From Pseudomonas sp. MM223 (GTDB lineage Bacteria > Pseudomonadota > Gammaproteobacteria > Pseudomonadales > Pseudomonadaceae), in NCBI GenBank assembly GCA_947090765.1, contig OX352322.1, positions 4,013,501-4,077,500 on the forward strand: 64,000 nucleotides of DNA. Reading direction: 5' to 3'. The notes under the pieces were generated by a model that was not told the origin of the DNA, did no database searches, and saw only the letters and a program-made list of their open reading frames with translations. A program made the translations under genes and the position numbers. Positions 51,601-61,600 of the stretch are shown here, piece by piece. Each line of letters starts with the position of its first letter. Position 1 is the stretch's first letter.

Positions 51601-51987
51601 ATGAAGATCGTGGTCACCAGCATTCTTGTCGACGACCAGGCAAAGGCCCTGGCTTTCTACCACTACGTACTCGGTTTCGAGCCCAAGCATGATATCCCGA
51701 TGGGCCGGCACCGCTGGCTGACCCTGACTTCGCCCAACGACCCCAATGGCGTCGAGCTGCTGCTGGAGCCCGACGCGCACCCGGCGTCCAAGGTGTACAA
51801 GGCCGCGCTCAGGCAGGACGGCATCCCCGCCACCTCGTTTGGCGTACGCGATATCCAGGCCGAATACACTCGGCTGTGCGCCGCAGGCGTGCAGTTCATC
51901 AAACCGCCTACCGACCTGGGCCCCGTCACTGTGGCCGTGTTCGATGACACCTGTGGCAACCTGATCCAGATCGCACAGAAACACTGA
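51601..51987 (+). CDS. VOC (glyoxalase/bleomycin-resistance) family protein
   Basis: A 128-residue single VOC domain pair. It has the beta-alpha-beta-beta-beta pattern beginning TSILVDDQAKALAFYHYVLG and metal-binding-like residues in MGRHRWLTL and the later VFDDTCGNLIQIA. The family includes glyoxalases, dioxygenases and resistance proteins; the substrate is unknown. GGAGTG lies seven bases before the ATG. It is followed by a conserved unknown gene 35 bases downstream, likely the same transcript. Confidence 0.82.
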   Translation: MKIVVTSILVDDQAKALAFYHYVLGFEPKHDIPMGRHRWLTLTSPNDPNGVELLLEPDAHPASKVYKAALRQDGIPATSFGVRDIQAEYTRLCAAGVQFIKPPTDLGPVTVAVFDDTCGNLIQIAQKH

Positions 51988-52022
51988 CAGCCCTCCCTCA
52001 CGCGCACCAATAAGGAAAACAG

Positions 52023-52592
52023 ATGCGCCACGAATTCAGCGAAGTGCTCAACGACCTGGTCGATTACTTTCTGCTTGGCGATATCCAAATGCTCGAGCGC
52101 TTCAAGCAAGACCACGAGCTGCCGGACGACCTGGCCTACGCCTTCACCCATGACGACAGCGGCGACAAGGCGGTACGCGAGGGCATCGTGCTGCCGCTGG
52201 CCGGGGTCGACAACCTGCCCTACCGCATTCTGTTCACCCTCGACGGCCATACCCCGGCCCTGCGCGAAGCCGGCAGCCGCCTGAAGCACCGGCGCAATGG
52301 TTATGTGCTGCGGGTCGAGCACGGGGCGCTGATGCTGTACACCTGGCGTATCCTGCAACACTTCACGCCCAAGACCCTGGGTGACCTGATCGCCCGCTAT
52401 CAGGTGCCAGGGCGGCCGGTCATCGAAGTGGAAAATGGCTGGTATGACGTGGAAGTGCTGGCAGGGGCGCTGGTGCGCGACGGGCTGTACGAGCCGGCGT
52501 TCGAGTTCGTGTTGAAGAAGCGCTGGAGCCGGGGTGAGGCAACGGAGGTGGATACCGGGTATGCCTTCGGGCTGCGTGGCTATTTCGATTGA
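52023..52592 (+). CDS. Conserved hypothetical protein
   Basis: A 189-residue protein not recognised as a characterised family. It has no signal peptide or TM helix and is rich in charged and aromatic residues (FSEVLNDLVDYFLLGDIQML, NGWYDVEVLAGALVRDG). AAGGAAAAC precedes the ATG. It lies 35 bases downstream of a VOC gene, so they may form a small operon. A REP element follows the stop codon. Confidence 0.7.
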   Translation: MRHEFSEVLNDLVDYFLLGDIQMLERFKQDHELPDDLAYAFTHDDSGDKAVREGIVLPLAGVDNLPYRILFTLDGHTPALREAGSRLKHRRNGYVLRVEHGALMLYTWRILQHFTPKTLGDLIARYQVPGRPVIEVENGWYDVEVLAGALVRDGLYEPAFEFVLKKRWSRGEATEVDTGYAFGLRGYFD

Positions 52593-52604
52593 TTCATGGG
52601 CTGT

Positions 52605-52683
52605 GCCGGCCTCTTCGCGGGTAAAACCGCTCCTACAGTACACCACAGTCTGTGGGAGCGGGTTTACCCGCGAAGGCGCCGGT
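52605..52683. repeat. REP-like inverted repeat
   Basis: Arms cggcctcttcgcgggtaaaa (from 52607) and a near-complement up to 52682. It lies between the convergent hypothetical gene and the MHS transporter and probably serves as a bidirectional terminator. Confidence 0.75.
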
Positions 52684-52699
52684 TCTGGCTCTATCAATC

Positions 52700-54379
52700 T
52701 CAGGTGTGGTTGATATCCCGGTCCTTGGTTTCCGGCAGGAAGAAAATCCCCAGCACCGCCGTCATTACCGCGATCACGATCGGGTACCACAAGCCGTAAT
52801 AGATATCTCCGGTTGCCGCCACCATGGCAAACGCAACCGTCGGCAGGAAGCCGCCGAACCAGCCATTACCGATGTGGTAAGGCAGCGACATCGAGGTGTA
52901 GCGGATACGCGCCGGGAACAGTTCCACCAGCCACGCGGCAATTGGCCCGTACACCATGGTCACGTAGATCACCAGGATGGTCAGCAGTAACAGCACCATC
53001 GGGTAGTGGATCTTCGCCGGGTCGGCCTTTTCCGGGTAGCCGGCTTCTTTCAGCGCACCACTCAAGGTGGCGGTAAACGCCTCACTCTGCACCTTGAAGT
53101 CCGCTGCGGCCATGCTGCTGCCGTCAAAGCTTGGCAGTACCCGCTCACCGATACGGATCTGCGCCACGCTGCCAGGCTCGGCCGCTTGGTTGGTGTAGGG
53201 AATGGCGCGCTTGGCCAGCAGGCTCTTGGCAATGTCGCAGGAGCTGGTGAATTTGGCCTTGCCCACCGGGTCGAACTGGAACGCGCACTGGCCAGGGTCG
53301 GCCACCACCACCACCGGGTTCTGTTCCTGGGCGACGAACACGTCCGGGTTGCCGTATTCGGTCAGCGCCTTGAAGATCGGGAAGTAGGTCAGCGCAGCGA
53401 TGATGCAGCCGGCCATGATGATTTTCTTGCGGCCAATGCGGTCGGACAGGCTGCCGAAGAAAATGAAGAACGGCGTGCCGATGAGCAACGAGCCGGCAAT
53501 CAGCAGGTTGGCCGTCTGTGGCTCGATCTTGAGCATCTGCAGCAAGAAGAACAGCGCATAGAACTGCCCGGTGTACCACACCACGGCCTGCCCGGCAGTG
53601 CCGCCCAGCAGCGACATGATCACCACCTTGAGGTTGTCCCAGCGGGCGAACGACTCGGTCAGCGGTGCCTTGGACGCCTTGCCTTCGGCCTTCATCTTCA
53701 TGAACACTGGCGACTCGTTGAGCTGCATGCGGATGTACACCGAGATCGCCAGCAGCAGGATCGACAGCAGGAACGGCACCCGCCAGCCCCAGGCCTCGAA
53801 TACCTCGGTGCCCATGACTGTGCGGCAGGCCATGATCACCAGCAGTGACAAGAACAGCCCCAAGGTGGCGGTGGTCTGGATCCAGGCGGTGAAGAAGCCG
53901 CGTCGGCCCTTGGGTGCATGTTCGGCCACATAGGTGGCCGCGCCGCCATACTCGCCACCCAGGGCCAGGCCCTGCAGCAAACGCAAGGTAATCAGGATGA
54001 CCGGCGCGGCCACGCCGATCGCGCTGTAGCTCGGTAGCAGGCCCACCAGCGCCGTGGACAGGCCCATGATCACAATCGTGATGAGGAACGTGTGCTTGCG
54101 CCCGATCATGTCGCCCAGGCGGCCGAACACGATAGCCCCGAAGGGCCGTACGGCAAAGCCGGCGGCAAAGGCCAGCAAGGCGAAGATGAACGAGGTGGTT
54201 TCATTGACACCGGCAAAGAAGTGCTTGGCGATGATCGCGGCGAGGGAGCCGTACAGGTAGAAGTCGTACCATTCGAACACCGTGCCCAGGGAGGAGGCGA
54301 AAATGACCTTGCGTTCCTCCTTGGTAATGCCGCGTTGGGGCGCGCTACTGCCCGTGGATGCGCTGTCGATAACCGCCAT
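52700..54379 (-). CDS. MFS transporter, metabolite:H+ symporter (MHS) type
   Basis: A 559-residue transporter with 12 TM helices. It shows the MHS features GTVFEWYDFYLYGSLAAII, GRLGDMIGRKHTFLI and LQGLALGGEYGGAATYVAEH. A long hydrophilic loop of about 100 residues separates two helices in the second half (FVAQEQNPVVVV through FTATLSGALKEAG), which is seen in some pseudomonad members. GGAGG precedes ATG 54379 by seven bases. It is divergent from an AraC-type regulator 193 bases away, its likely controller. The substrate may be an organic acid; this is not certain. Confidence 0.87.
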   Translation of the reverse strand: MAVIDSASTGSSAPQRGITKEERKVIFASSLGTVFEWYDFYLYGSLAAIIAKHFFAGVNETTSFIFALLAFAAGFAVRPFGAIVFGRLGDMIGRKHTFLITIVIMGLSTALVGLLPSYSAIGVAAPVILITLRLLQGLALGGEYGGAATYVAEHAPKGRRGFFTAWIQTTATLGLFLSLLVIMACRTVMGTEVFEAWGWRVPFLLSILLLAISVYIRMQLNESPVFMKMKAEGKASKAPLTESFARWDNLKVVIMSLLGGTAGQAVVWYTGQFYALFFLLQMLKIEPQTANLLIAGSLLIGTPFFIFFGSLSDRIGRKKIIMAGCIIAALTYFPIFKALTEYGNPDVFVAQEQNPVVVVADPGQCAFQFDPVGKAKFTSSCDIAKSLLAKRAIPYTNQAAEPGSVAQIRIGERVLPSFDGSSMAAADFKVQSEAFTATLSGALKEAGYPEKADPAKIHYPMVLLLLTILVIYVTMVYGPIAAWLVELFPARIRYTSMSLPYHIGNGWFGGFLPTVAFAMVAATGDIYYGLWYPIVIAVMTAVLGIFFLPETKDRDINHT

Positions 54380-54572
54380 GGGTTGCCTCCGTCTTGTCGT
54401 CATACAGGCCGGAGCACCTCACAACCACTTCACCGTCGCACCCAGGCCCTGGGGCTTGCTTTGGTTGCGCGAAGCACGACAAGGCGGGCCGCCTCGAATC
54501 GCAGCAAGGTAAATGAAGCATAATCGGGATTGCCGGGATATCCACCCGCCCGGCCATACACAAGAGGGCGGC

Positions 54573-55259
54573 ATGAACGACACGGCAATACCGGGCTGGC
54601 AGGGCGATATCTGGCTGGCGGACGACCACTGCCTGATGAAGGCTACGCTAGGCAGGACCGACAGCCATGTGCACTACGCGCATCAGGTGCTTGTCGGCCT
54701 TGGCGCGGATGTCGAGGTGCGCCTGGGCGAGCAGATTAGCAGCGGCCCGCAGGTGCTGATTGCGTCGCGGCAACCCCATGCAATCCTCAGCCAGGGCGTA
54801 CCGTGCCTTACCCTGTTCGCCGAACCGCTGGCCTTCGACCTGGCAGACCTTGCCCTGGCCTGCGAGCAAGCCGGTAACAGCGCAGAGCAATTGGCGCAAA
54901 GCCTTGCGCGCTGGCCGCGTCGCCCGCTCGACTCGCGCCTGGAGAAAGCGCTTGAGCGCATCCGCGCACTTGACGAGCACGCCTTGCCGGCCCAGGAACT
55001 CGCCAGCACGGCAGCACTGTCACTCAGCCAACTGGAACGCCTGTTCAGCGGCTCATTGAAGCTGTCAGTGCGTAGGCTGGTGCTGTGGCAGCGCTTGCGC
55101 GTAGCCCTGCAGCGGGCGCTGAGCGGCGCCAGCCTGACCGAAGCGGCATTGGCGGCGGGGTTTGCCGACTCGGCGCACTTCACCCGCAGCGTGCGCCACC
55201 AGTTCGGCCTCAGCCCCGGGGCCGCTTTGCGTCACTTGCGTCTACGTACGCTCGGCTAA
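54573..55259 (+). CDS. AraC-family regulator
   Basis: A regulator of 228 residues. The N-terminal part is a cupin-like ligand-binding region (DSHVHYAHQVLVGLGADVEV). The C-terminal AraC domain has its first HTH in AQELASTAALSLSQLERLF and its second in SLTEAALAAGFADSAHFTRS. GAGGG lies just before ATG 54573. It is divergent from the MHS transporter gene and its 3' end overlaps the convergent desaturase-like gene by 18 bases. It probably controls the transporter. Confidence 0.85.
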   Translation: MNDTAIPGWQGDIWLADDHCLMKATLGRTDSHVHYAHQVLVGLGADVEVRLGEQISSGPQVLIASRQPHAILSQGVPCLTLFAEPLAFDLADLALACEQAGNSAEQLAQSLARWPRRPLDSRLEKALERIRALDEHALPAQELASTAALSLSQLERLFSGSLKLSVRRLVLWQRLRVALQRALSGASLTEAALAAGFADSAHFTRSVRHQFGLSPGAALRHLRLRTLG

Positions 55260-56123
55260 AGCCTGGCGCAGTGCCGCCGGCAGAACCGCAGGTGGATGAC
55301 CATCCCCGCTCACCCACGGCTCACGCAGTTGCGCCAGGTACGCCTGCGGATAGTCCGGCCGATCACCGATGCCCATGTCGTCGTCCGCCAGCGCATAGCC
55401 AGGCAGGTACAGTTGCGTGCCAAGCAGGCGGTCCCAAAGCGGAAAGAACAGCGCAAAGTTGACATCGCCGGTGCGGCCGTACTTCAGGTGATGCAAGCGG
55501 TGCACCGGCGCCCAGGCAAACACATGGCGCAAGCCGCCAATCCGCATGTCCACGTTACTGTGCTGCAGCAACAACTGGATCGACACGCTGAACGCCAGCA
55601 GCGCGGCCACATCGACGGGTAAGCCGAGCAGCAATAACGGCAAGGTACCGCCCAGGGTTTCGAGCAACTGGTGTGCCGGGTGTTTCATCAAGCCGTTGAA
55701 GCCATACAGGCGGGTGACACTGTGGTGCACCGCATGCAGCCGCCACAGCAGCGGGCTACGGTGGCTGGCGTAATGCACCAGGGTGATGCCCAGGTCGGCC
55801 AATGCAATGGCCAGCAACAACTGCAAGGCCAACGGCCATTGATCGGGCCAAAGGCCTGTTCCCGGGAGCCAGTGGGCGAGCAGCGGGATGGTTGCCACGC
55901 TGGAAAGGGTAAGGCACTCGTTGACCAGTGCATGACAAAGGTCACGACGACCATCGCCTTGTGCCTGGTTCCAGGCAGCCTTGTAGGGCATGAGCCGTTC
56001 GCAGGTGAATGACAGCACCACGGCGCCGGCCAGCAGTGGCAGCAGCCACAACGGGTGCGCTGCCAATGACAGTGCCGTGGCAATGAAACCGAAGAAGAAC
56101 AGTGGGGCGTAAAGGGTGCGCAT
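55242..56123 (-). CDS. Sterol desaturase/fatty acid hydroxylase-family membrane protein
   Basis: A 293-residue protein with about 6 TM helices and the histidine clusters of the di-iron hydroxylase superfamily: HYASHRS (HxxxH), LHAVHHS (HxxHH) and VHRLHHLKYG (HxxHH). Such enzymes hydroxylate or desaturate lipids, sterol-like compounds or ether lipids in the membrane. ATG 56123 follows GGAG. A 14-bp hairpin lies upstream. The lipid substrate is unknown. Confidence 0.83.
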   Translation of the reverse strand: MRTLYAPLFFFGFIATALSLAAHPLWLLPLLAGAVVLSFTCERLMPYKAAWNQAQGDGRRDLCHALVNECLTLSSVATIPLLAHWLPGTGLWPDQWPLALQLLLAIALADLGITLVHYASHRSPLLWRLHAVHHSVTRLYGFNGLMKHPAHQLLETLGGTLPLLLLGLPVDVAALLAFSVSIQLLLQHSNVDMRIGGLRHVFAWAPVHRLHHLKYGRTGDVNFALFFPLWDRLLGTQLYLPGYALADDDMGIGDRPDYPQAYLAQLREPWVSGDGHPPAVLPAALRQALAERT

Positions 56124-56202
56124 GGGTGGCTCCGGGTAGTGAGGAGCCGCCAGTGTTGGCCCTGAGACCCACTGGGCGCTTGAAAGAACGGCGCATGCAC
56201 TG

Positions 56203-56232
56203 CTGTGGGAGCGGGCACGCCCGCTCCCACAG
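56203..56232. repeat. Short perfect 14-bp hairpin
   Basis: Arms 56203-56216 and 56219-56232 (ctgtgggagcgggc) pair exactly around a two-base loop. It lies between two minus-strand genes, so it may terminate the upstream alpha/beta hydrolase transcript. Confidence 0.75.
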
Positions 56233-56293
56233 GGCCTCTGCAATTCAGATAGTCATGGGTTGTTCTGTGAGCACTCGCGTCAACTGAAGACCT

Positions 56294-57073
56294 TTACCTT
56301 AGGAACTGCATCACTTCTGCCAGTACCTGTTCAGCCTGCTCGCGATGCGGCACATGCCCACACCCGTGCAACAGACGCATTACCGCCGGCCCGCTGGCCA
56401 GCGCCACCAACCGTTCGGGGTGTGCTGGCGAGCCAAATTCGTCGTTATCGCCATGCAGGCTCAACAATGGGCAGCGCACCTGCGCCAGTTGGTTATCCAG
56501 GTTCCAGTCGGCAAAATCCTCGGACAGCCAGTTGTCCACCCAGGCACGCAGTACCCATTCGGCCTTGCTGCCGTGATAGCGCGCCAGCCGTTGCAACTGC
56601 CCGGGCTCGGCAAATTGCAGGTCGGCTGCACGAATGCCTTCAAGGGTACGTGCTTCGACAAACGCTTGGGCCGATTCGGTGACCAGCCCCACGCAATGGC
56701 CGGCAAAGGCCGCCGCGCAGGCCACGGCCATGCCGCCGCCGACGCTGTGGCCGAAGACGATGAAATCGGTAATGGCAAAGTATTCACGCAACGCTGTAAA
56801 TCCGTGCTGCGCCTCGTCCTCGACAAAACCCAGGCGCAACCTGCCCGGGTGCGCGTCGGAACGACCAAAGCCCAAACGGTCGTAGGCGATTACCCGGTGC
56901 CCGGTGGCTTGCGCCAGCTGCACCGGAAAGTCACGCCATAACGCCACACACCCCAGCGAGTCATGCAGCAGGACAATGGGCGCCCCCTGTGCCTGCAGCG
57001 GCGTCCATTCCTGGGCGAACAGCGTGCCTTGCGCAGTGTCAATCCAGTGCTCGCGAGTGTGCAGGTCGCTCAT
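56294..57073 (-). CDS. Alpha/beta hydrolase
   Basis: A 259-residue alpha/beta hydrolase. It has the oxyanion-loop segment LLHDSLGCVALWRDF, the nucleophile elbow GHSVGGG (catalytic serine) and C-terminal histidine GCGHVPHREQ. An acid (LLSLHGDNDEF) is also visible. The start overlaps the upstream VOC gene by four bases (ATGA), so they are translated together. ATG 57073 is preferred to the longer frame because that part reads across the VOC gene. The ester or other substrate is unknown. Confidence 0.85.
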   Translation of the reverse strand: MSDLHTREHWIDTAQGTLFAQEWTPLQAQGAPIVLLHDSLGCVALWRDFPVQLAQATGHRVIAYDRLGFGRSDAHPGRLRLGFVEDEAQHGFTALREYFAITDFIVFGHSVGGGMAVACAAAFAGHCVGLVTESAQAFVEARTLEGIRAADLQFAEPGQLQRLARYHGSKAEWVLRAWVDNWLSEDFADWNLDNQLAQVRCPLLSLHGDNDEFGSPAHPERLVALASGPAVMRLLHGCGHVPHREQAEQVLAEVMQFLR

Positions 57074-57489
57074 ACCGCCTCCGCTACCGGCCCCTTCAAC
57101 TCCACTTGGTTGCCATCCGGGTCGTAACAGTACAGGGACAGCCCCTCGCCTTCGGCACCATAACGCTTCTCGGCGGGCTCCACCTTGACCCCGGCGGCTT
57201 CCAGGTAAGCCGTCAAAGCGGCCTCGTCGAACGGCTCGATACGCAGGCAGAAATGGTGCAGGTTGCGCCCTTCCACCCCTGGTGCCGCCCCGCCTGGCTG
57301 CCCCAGCGGGCCATCCAGGGTCACCAGGTCGATCATCGCCGTGCCCGTGGCCAGGTGCACCATGCCCAGGTCTTCGCGCACGCGGCTGACCGTGCAGCCA
57401 AGCAACTCGGTGTAGAAAGCAACGCTGCGCGGCAGGTCGCTGACCCGCAGAACAAGGTGGTCTATGTGCTGGATGGCGAACGGTCGCAT
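57070..57489 (-). CDS. VOC (glyoxalase) family protein
   Basis: A 139-residue VOC protein with the start FAIQHIDHLVLRVSDLPRSV and metal-site-like residues HHFCLRIEPF and the final SLYCYDPDGNQVEL. It resembles the group of lactoylglutathione-lyase-like and fosfomycin-resistance-like proteins. AAGGAG lies before ATG 57489. It overlaps the alpha/beta hydrolase gene by four bases, so the two may act on the same compound. Confidence 0.83.
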   Translation of the reverse strand: MRPFAIQHIDHLVLRVSDLPRSVAFYTELLGCTVSRVREDLGMVHLATGTAMIDLVTLDGPLGQPGGAAPGVEGRNLHHFCLRIEPFDEAALTAYLEAAGVKVEPAEKRYGAEGEGLSLYCYDPDGNQVELKGPVAEAV

Positions 57490-57564
57490 GGCGGGCTCCT
57501 TGTGCCGTGTGTGCGAGTAGGTTCGCCACCTTAGCCCAGGTTCGCCCGGCATGACCAGAATCAG

Positions 57565-58491
57565 CTACTCGTTCACCAACCGTTGCAGCACGCCCCCTTC
57601 GTGGCGTGTGAGGATGCGCAGCAACTGATCGACCAGCGCCCGGTCCGGTGCATCCAGGTGGAAGTGGTGCCCGCCCGGGTGCCAGGAAACCTTCGCCTGG
57701 CTGGGCAACGCCGCCTGGCGCCGGGTAAAGGCCTCGCCGGTAAATGCCCCTTGGCGGCCGAAGAGCAGGTACAACGGGCAGCGGATCTGGCCAAGCAGGT
57801 CGCAGGCTTCGCGCTCGGTCAGGGGCATGGGCTCGGGCAGCACCAGCCGCGGGTCATGGCGCCAGCAGTAACCATCGCCCAGTTGCAGCAGGTCGCGCAG
57901 CGCCAGCAGCCGTGCGGCATCCTCCGACAGTTCGGTATCCAGGCGCTCACGGCGCTGCGCCAGCGCTGTGTCGAGGTCATCGAAGCGGCCTGGGTCCAGC
58001 TCGGCAAAACCCGGCAGCTGGCTGCGCTGGACCATGCGCTTGAGCCGATAGGCCCGCGCCAGGTGCTGCACGCGGTCATCCTCGGCCACCGTGAACGGTG
58101 CCCCCATACCGTCGAGGAAGGTCATGCTGGCAATGCCACTGGTCATGGCCGCCAACAGCGACGCTACACCCGTGCCCATGCCGTGGGCCAGCACATGAAA
58201 TTGCGCCAGGCCCAGGCTGTCGGTTACCGCCAGCATGTCCTGCGCATGTTCCCACAGGTAATAGCCACTGTCGTGGCGGCGGTGGTCCGAACGGCCGTGG
58301 CCGACCAGGTCGGGGGCCACCACGAAGCAACCATCCAGCATCGGCGCCAGGCGCTCGAACGAGGCGGCGTTGTCTAGCCAGCCGTGCAAGGCCAGCACCG
58401 GTATGCCCTCCTCCGGGCCCCAACAGCGCACAGCAATCTCGATACCGTCAAGGTCCAGCAAATGGTCCTTGGGACTGAACGGCGAACGCAT
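57565..58491 (-). CDS. Alpha/beta hydrolase-fold protein with Gly at the nucleophile position
   Basis: A 308-residue alpha/beta-hydrolase fold protein. The oxyanion-loop LALHGWLDNAASFERLAPML, VAPDLVGHGRSDHR and the C-terminal HPGGHHFHLDAP (catalytic His) are all present. At the nucleophile elbow the sequence reads LAHGMGTGVAS: the usual G-x-S-x-G serine is replaced by glycine (codon GGC, one transition from AGC). It may have lost hydrolase activity, acquired another role, or carry an error. ATG 58491 follows GGGAGAG. It is divergent from the large LRR gene, with about 190 bases between them. Confidence 0.78.
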   Translation of the reverse strand: MRSPFSPKDHLLDLDGIEIAVRCWGPEEGIPVLALHGWLDNAASFERLAPMLDGCFVVAPDLVGHGRSDHRRHDSGYYLWEHAQDMLAVTDSLGLAQFHVLAHGMGTGVASLLAAMTSGIASMTFLDGMGAPFTVAEDDRVQHLARAYRLKRMVQRSQLPGFAELDPGRFDDLDTALAQRRERLDTELSEDAARLLALRDLLQLGDGYCWRHDPRLVLPEPMPLTEREACDLLGQIRCPLYLLFGRQGAFTGEAFTRRQAALPSQAKVSWHPGGHHFHLDAPDRALVDQLLRILTRHEGGVLQRLVNE

Positions 58492-58682
58492 GCTCTCTCT
58501 CCCTGACTGGTGCCTGGCACGCACGTGCCAGGCCAATACCTCACCTTGGCGCAGCCATGGCGCGCCTGCTGGCCCCTCGCCGACAACTGCATATGCGTGA
58601 CCGACCCAGGCAGGCAATTATCTACCGCACACTACGCCGACGCCTGCGGCCCCATAGCGGCTCCCCACCATGGAGTGCCGAC

Positions 58683-61600
58683 ATGAGCCACACCCCTTAC
58701 CATCACGCACAAATGGTGCGTACCCTGCCCGACTGGAGCAAGGCGCTGCACAGCGAGCACGCCAGCCGCATCCTGGCGCGCCTGCGCAAGGACTACCAGG
58801 ACGCTGACGGCAACGACTACGACTGGTACACCCAGGCAGACGAACTCACCCGCCAGGCCCTGCAACGTGCCATCGCCAAACGCGATGCCAGCAGCAGGGC
58901 CTTGCAGGCGGCGCTAAGTACCTTGCAGGGCGTCACCGAGTACTGCACGCCGTTGCTGCAGCAGCAGCTGAATATCGACATCGCGGTCACTCAGGCGCAG
59001 TACGTTTATCAAGCGACCGCCGTCAAGCATCCCGTCGGCTTTCCAGGTGGCCCTGCCACGCCGCATGAGCTGGGTGAAATCGTAGCCAAGGGCGAACCGC
59101 AGTATCGCAGCCTGCTCGAAGCGGCCCTGCACAACTTCGAAGGCCCGGCCGACACTACGCGCTTCAGCCGCCTGCAATGCAGCCGACAGGACATCTGGCC
59201 ACCTGAAGGGTTGACGCTGGCGGGCTTCATCGACCAGTGCCGCAAACTGAACCTGGGCCAACGCTACCAACAGCACCTTGAGCAGATTTACAACGGTGCC
59301 AACAAAACCGAACTGCAAGCACTGGCCATCGCCGCACGGCGTGACGAGTTCCGCGTGCAAACCCGTATCGCCGCCTGCAAAGGCCACTTGAGCCCCGCCG
59401 CCTCGCTGGCGCTGCATGGCCTCTGCGCCGACACTGCCGACCCCACCTATCAAGGCCGTGCCCTGCGCTGCTGGCAGTTGCAATTGTTTGGCATCCCTAT
59501 CCATGAACTGCTGTTCATCGCACCCACGCAGAACCGCAAGCACGACCCGGTATTTCTCTACAACCCGGTGGATGCCCATCCGTTAAGGGAGTTTGCCTCG
59601 CTGGGCGATGCCCGCAAGTACCTGCGTGAGCAGCTGCTGCAGGACGACTACCGCAAACGCTTTGTCGCCCTGGCCCTGCAGTCTCAGCAAGCAACATTGA
59701 ACAAGAAACTCATGCGTGCCCTCTTCAACACCCCCGATCAGGACGATGGAACGGCGCTGGAGCCTCGCAATTCAATACATTTGGAATCCATCGACAAATC
59801 CTTGCCAAACGTTCCTTGGGCACCCTTGGAATCCAGTCACCTGGTACGCCTGAGGGCCGATGCTCGCTGGGTAGCGGTCCCCACCGAAGATGTGGACGCC
59901 AGGGTACGCTTGCAGAACATCGAATACTGGCTGGACCTGGGCATGACCGTGCTGAATGTCGCCGCCATGGTCGTACCCTGCCTGAACCCGATCATGCTGA
60001 CCATTGGCGCCGCGCAGATCATGGGCAGCGTGTTCGAAGGCATTTCGGCGTGGGAAGAAGGTGACAATCAAGAGGCTGTGTCCCAGCTGGAGTCGGTGTT
60101 GCTGAACATTGTCACGGTGGCTGCCGTGGGCGGCGGTGCCATGGTGCTGAAGGCTTCAGGTTTTGTCGACGCCATGCAAAGCATCGCAAAGGACGGCCAG
60201 GACTATTTATGGAGCGCCACACTCAAGGACCATGCAAGCCCGGTAACCATCGCCGAACACCTTGAGGCTGATGAACAGGGCCGCTACACCATGGACGGGC
60301 GCCACTACCTACGCATCGACGGCATTGTGTACGAACAAGTGGAAGAACGCGGCCAGTCGCGCATTGCTCACCCACATGACCCGCAAGCCTATCGGCCAAT
60401 TGTGCGAGACAACGGCGCAGGCGCATGGCGTGCAGCACATGAAATGCCGCTGGAGTGGGATGACCAGCATCTGTTGCGGCGCTTGGGGCCAATCAGTGAA
60501 GGCCTGAGTGACGAAGCGCTGCAGGCGGCGCTACAGTGCTCCGGGGTGCAAGGCGACGAACTTCGCCTGGCCCAGGTTGCAGCACTGCATCCCCCAGCCT
60601 TGCTGGCCGATGCGCTCGACCGGCTGAGCGCAAGAAGCCAAACAAGCGTGCCCGAAAATGCCCAACCCCTTGCCAGCCAATTCCCGGGCCTGCCGCGGCG
60701 GGCCCTCGGGCAAATCATGGCCAGGACCAGTGCCAGTGAGCGCCTGCGCCTGGCCCAAGGCAGGGTGCCCTTGCGCGTCGCCGAAGAAGCCCGCGCCTTG
60801 CAGGCACATGCCCGCCTGAGCCGGGCTTTGCTGGGGCTCTATCGATCTGACCTGGCCACTGCAGACAGCCAGTTGCTGGATGCCGCACTCAAGGCCGAGC
60901 ACCCTGGCCTTGATGCACAGCAACGCTATGCAACGGCAGTCGCGGACCGGGCGCATGCGGCCAAGCTGATCGGGCAGCAGCCGATCAGGCCAGGCTACCG
61001 TTCGCCGATGCGCCTGGCCGATGGGCGCCTTGGCTACCCACTCAGTGGACGGCTGCCTTGGGCCAATACCGCAGACCGACGTTTGCGCGCGCTCTACCCT
61101 GGCCTGAACGCAAGCGAGCGTAATGCCCTGCGGGGGCAACTGCGCCAGCGCGGAGATGTCGCGGCGCAGCTCAGGGCACTGGAAATCGAACGCAACAACC
61201 TCGACAACAGGTTGCGTGATTGGGTAATCCAAGGCAGCAACGACCAGCAAGACAGCCGCACCGTGGTGCGAGACGTGTTCAATGCCGCTTGGCGCCGTGA
61301 AGACCCTGACACCCTCACCCTGCAAGGCCTGGACATCGACACGTTGCCGTCATTGCCAGCGCGCTTCGACCACATCACCTCCATGAACATTCGTGCCATC
61401 GGCATTCGCCAGCTTCCTGCTGACTTCTTCCAGAGTTTTCCCGCGCTGCGCACCCTGCGCCTGGCGCAAAGCCCGGAGCTGGATTTCGAGGGCCTGTTCC
61501 AGGCACTGGCCTGCACCCCGCAACTGGAAGTGCTGGAGCTTGGCAACAACCAGCTCGGCAACCTCACCGAAGGGATGCGCCAGCGCCTGGCCAGCCTGCC

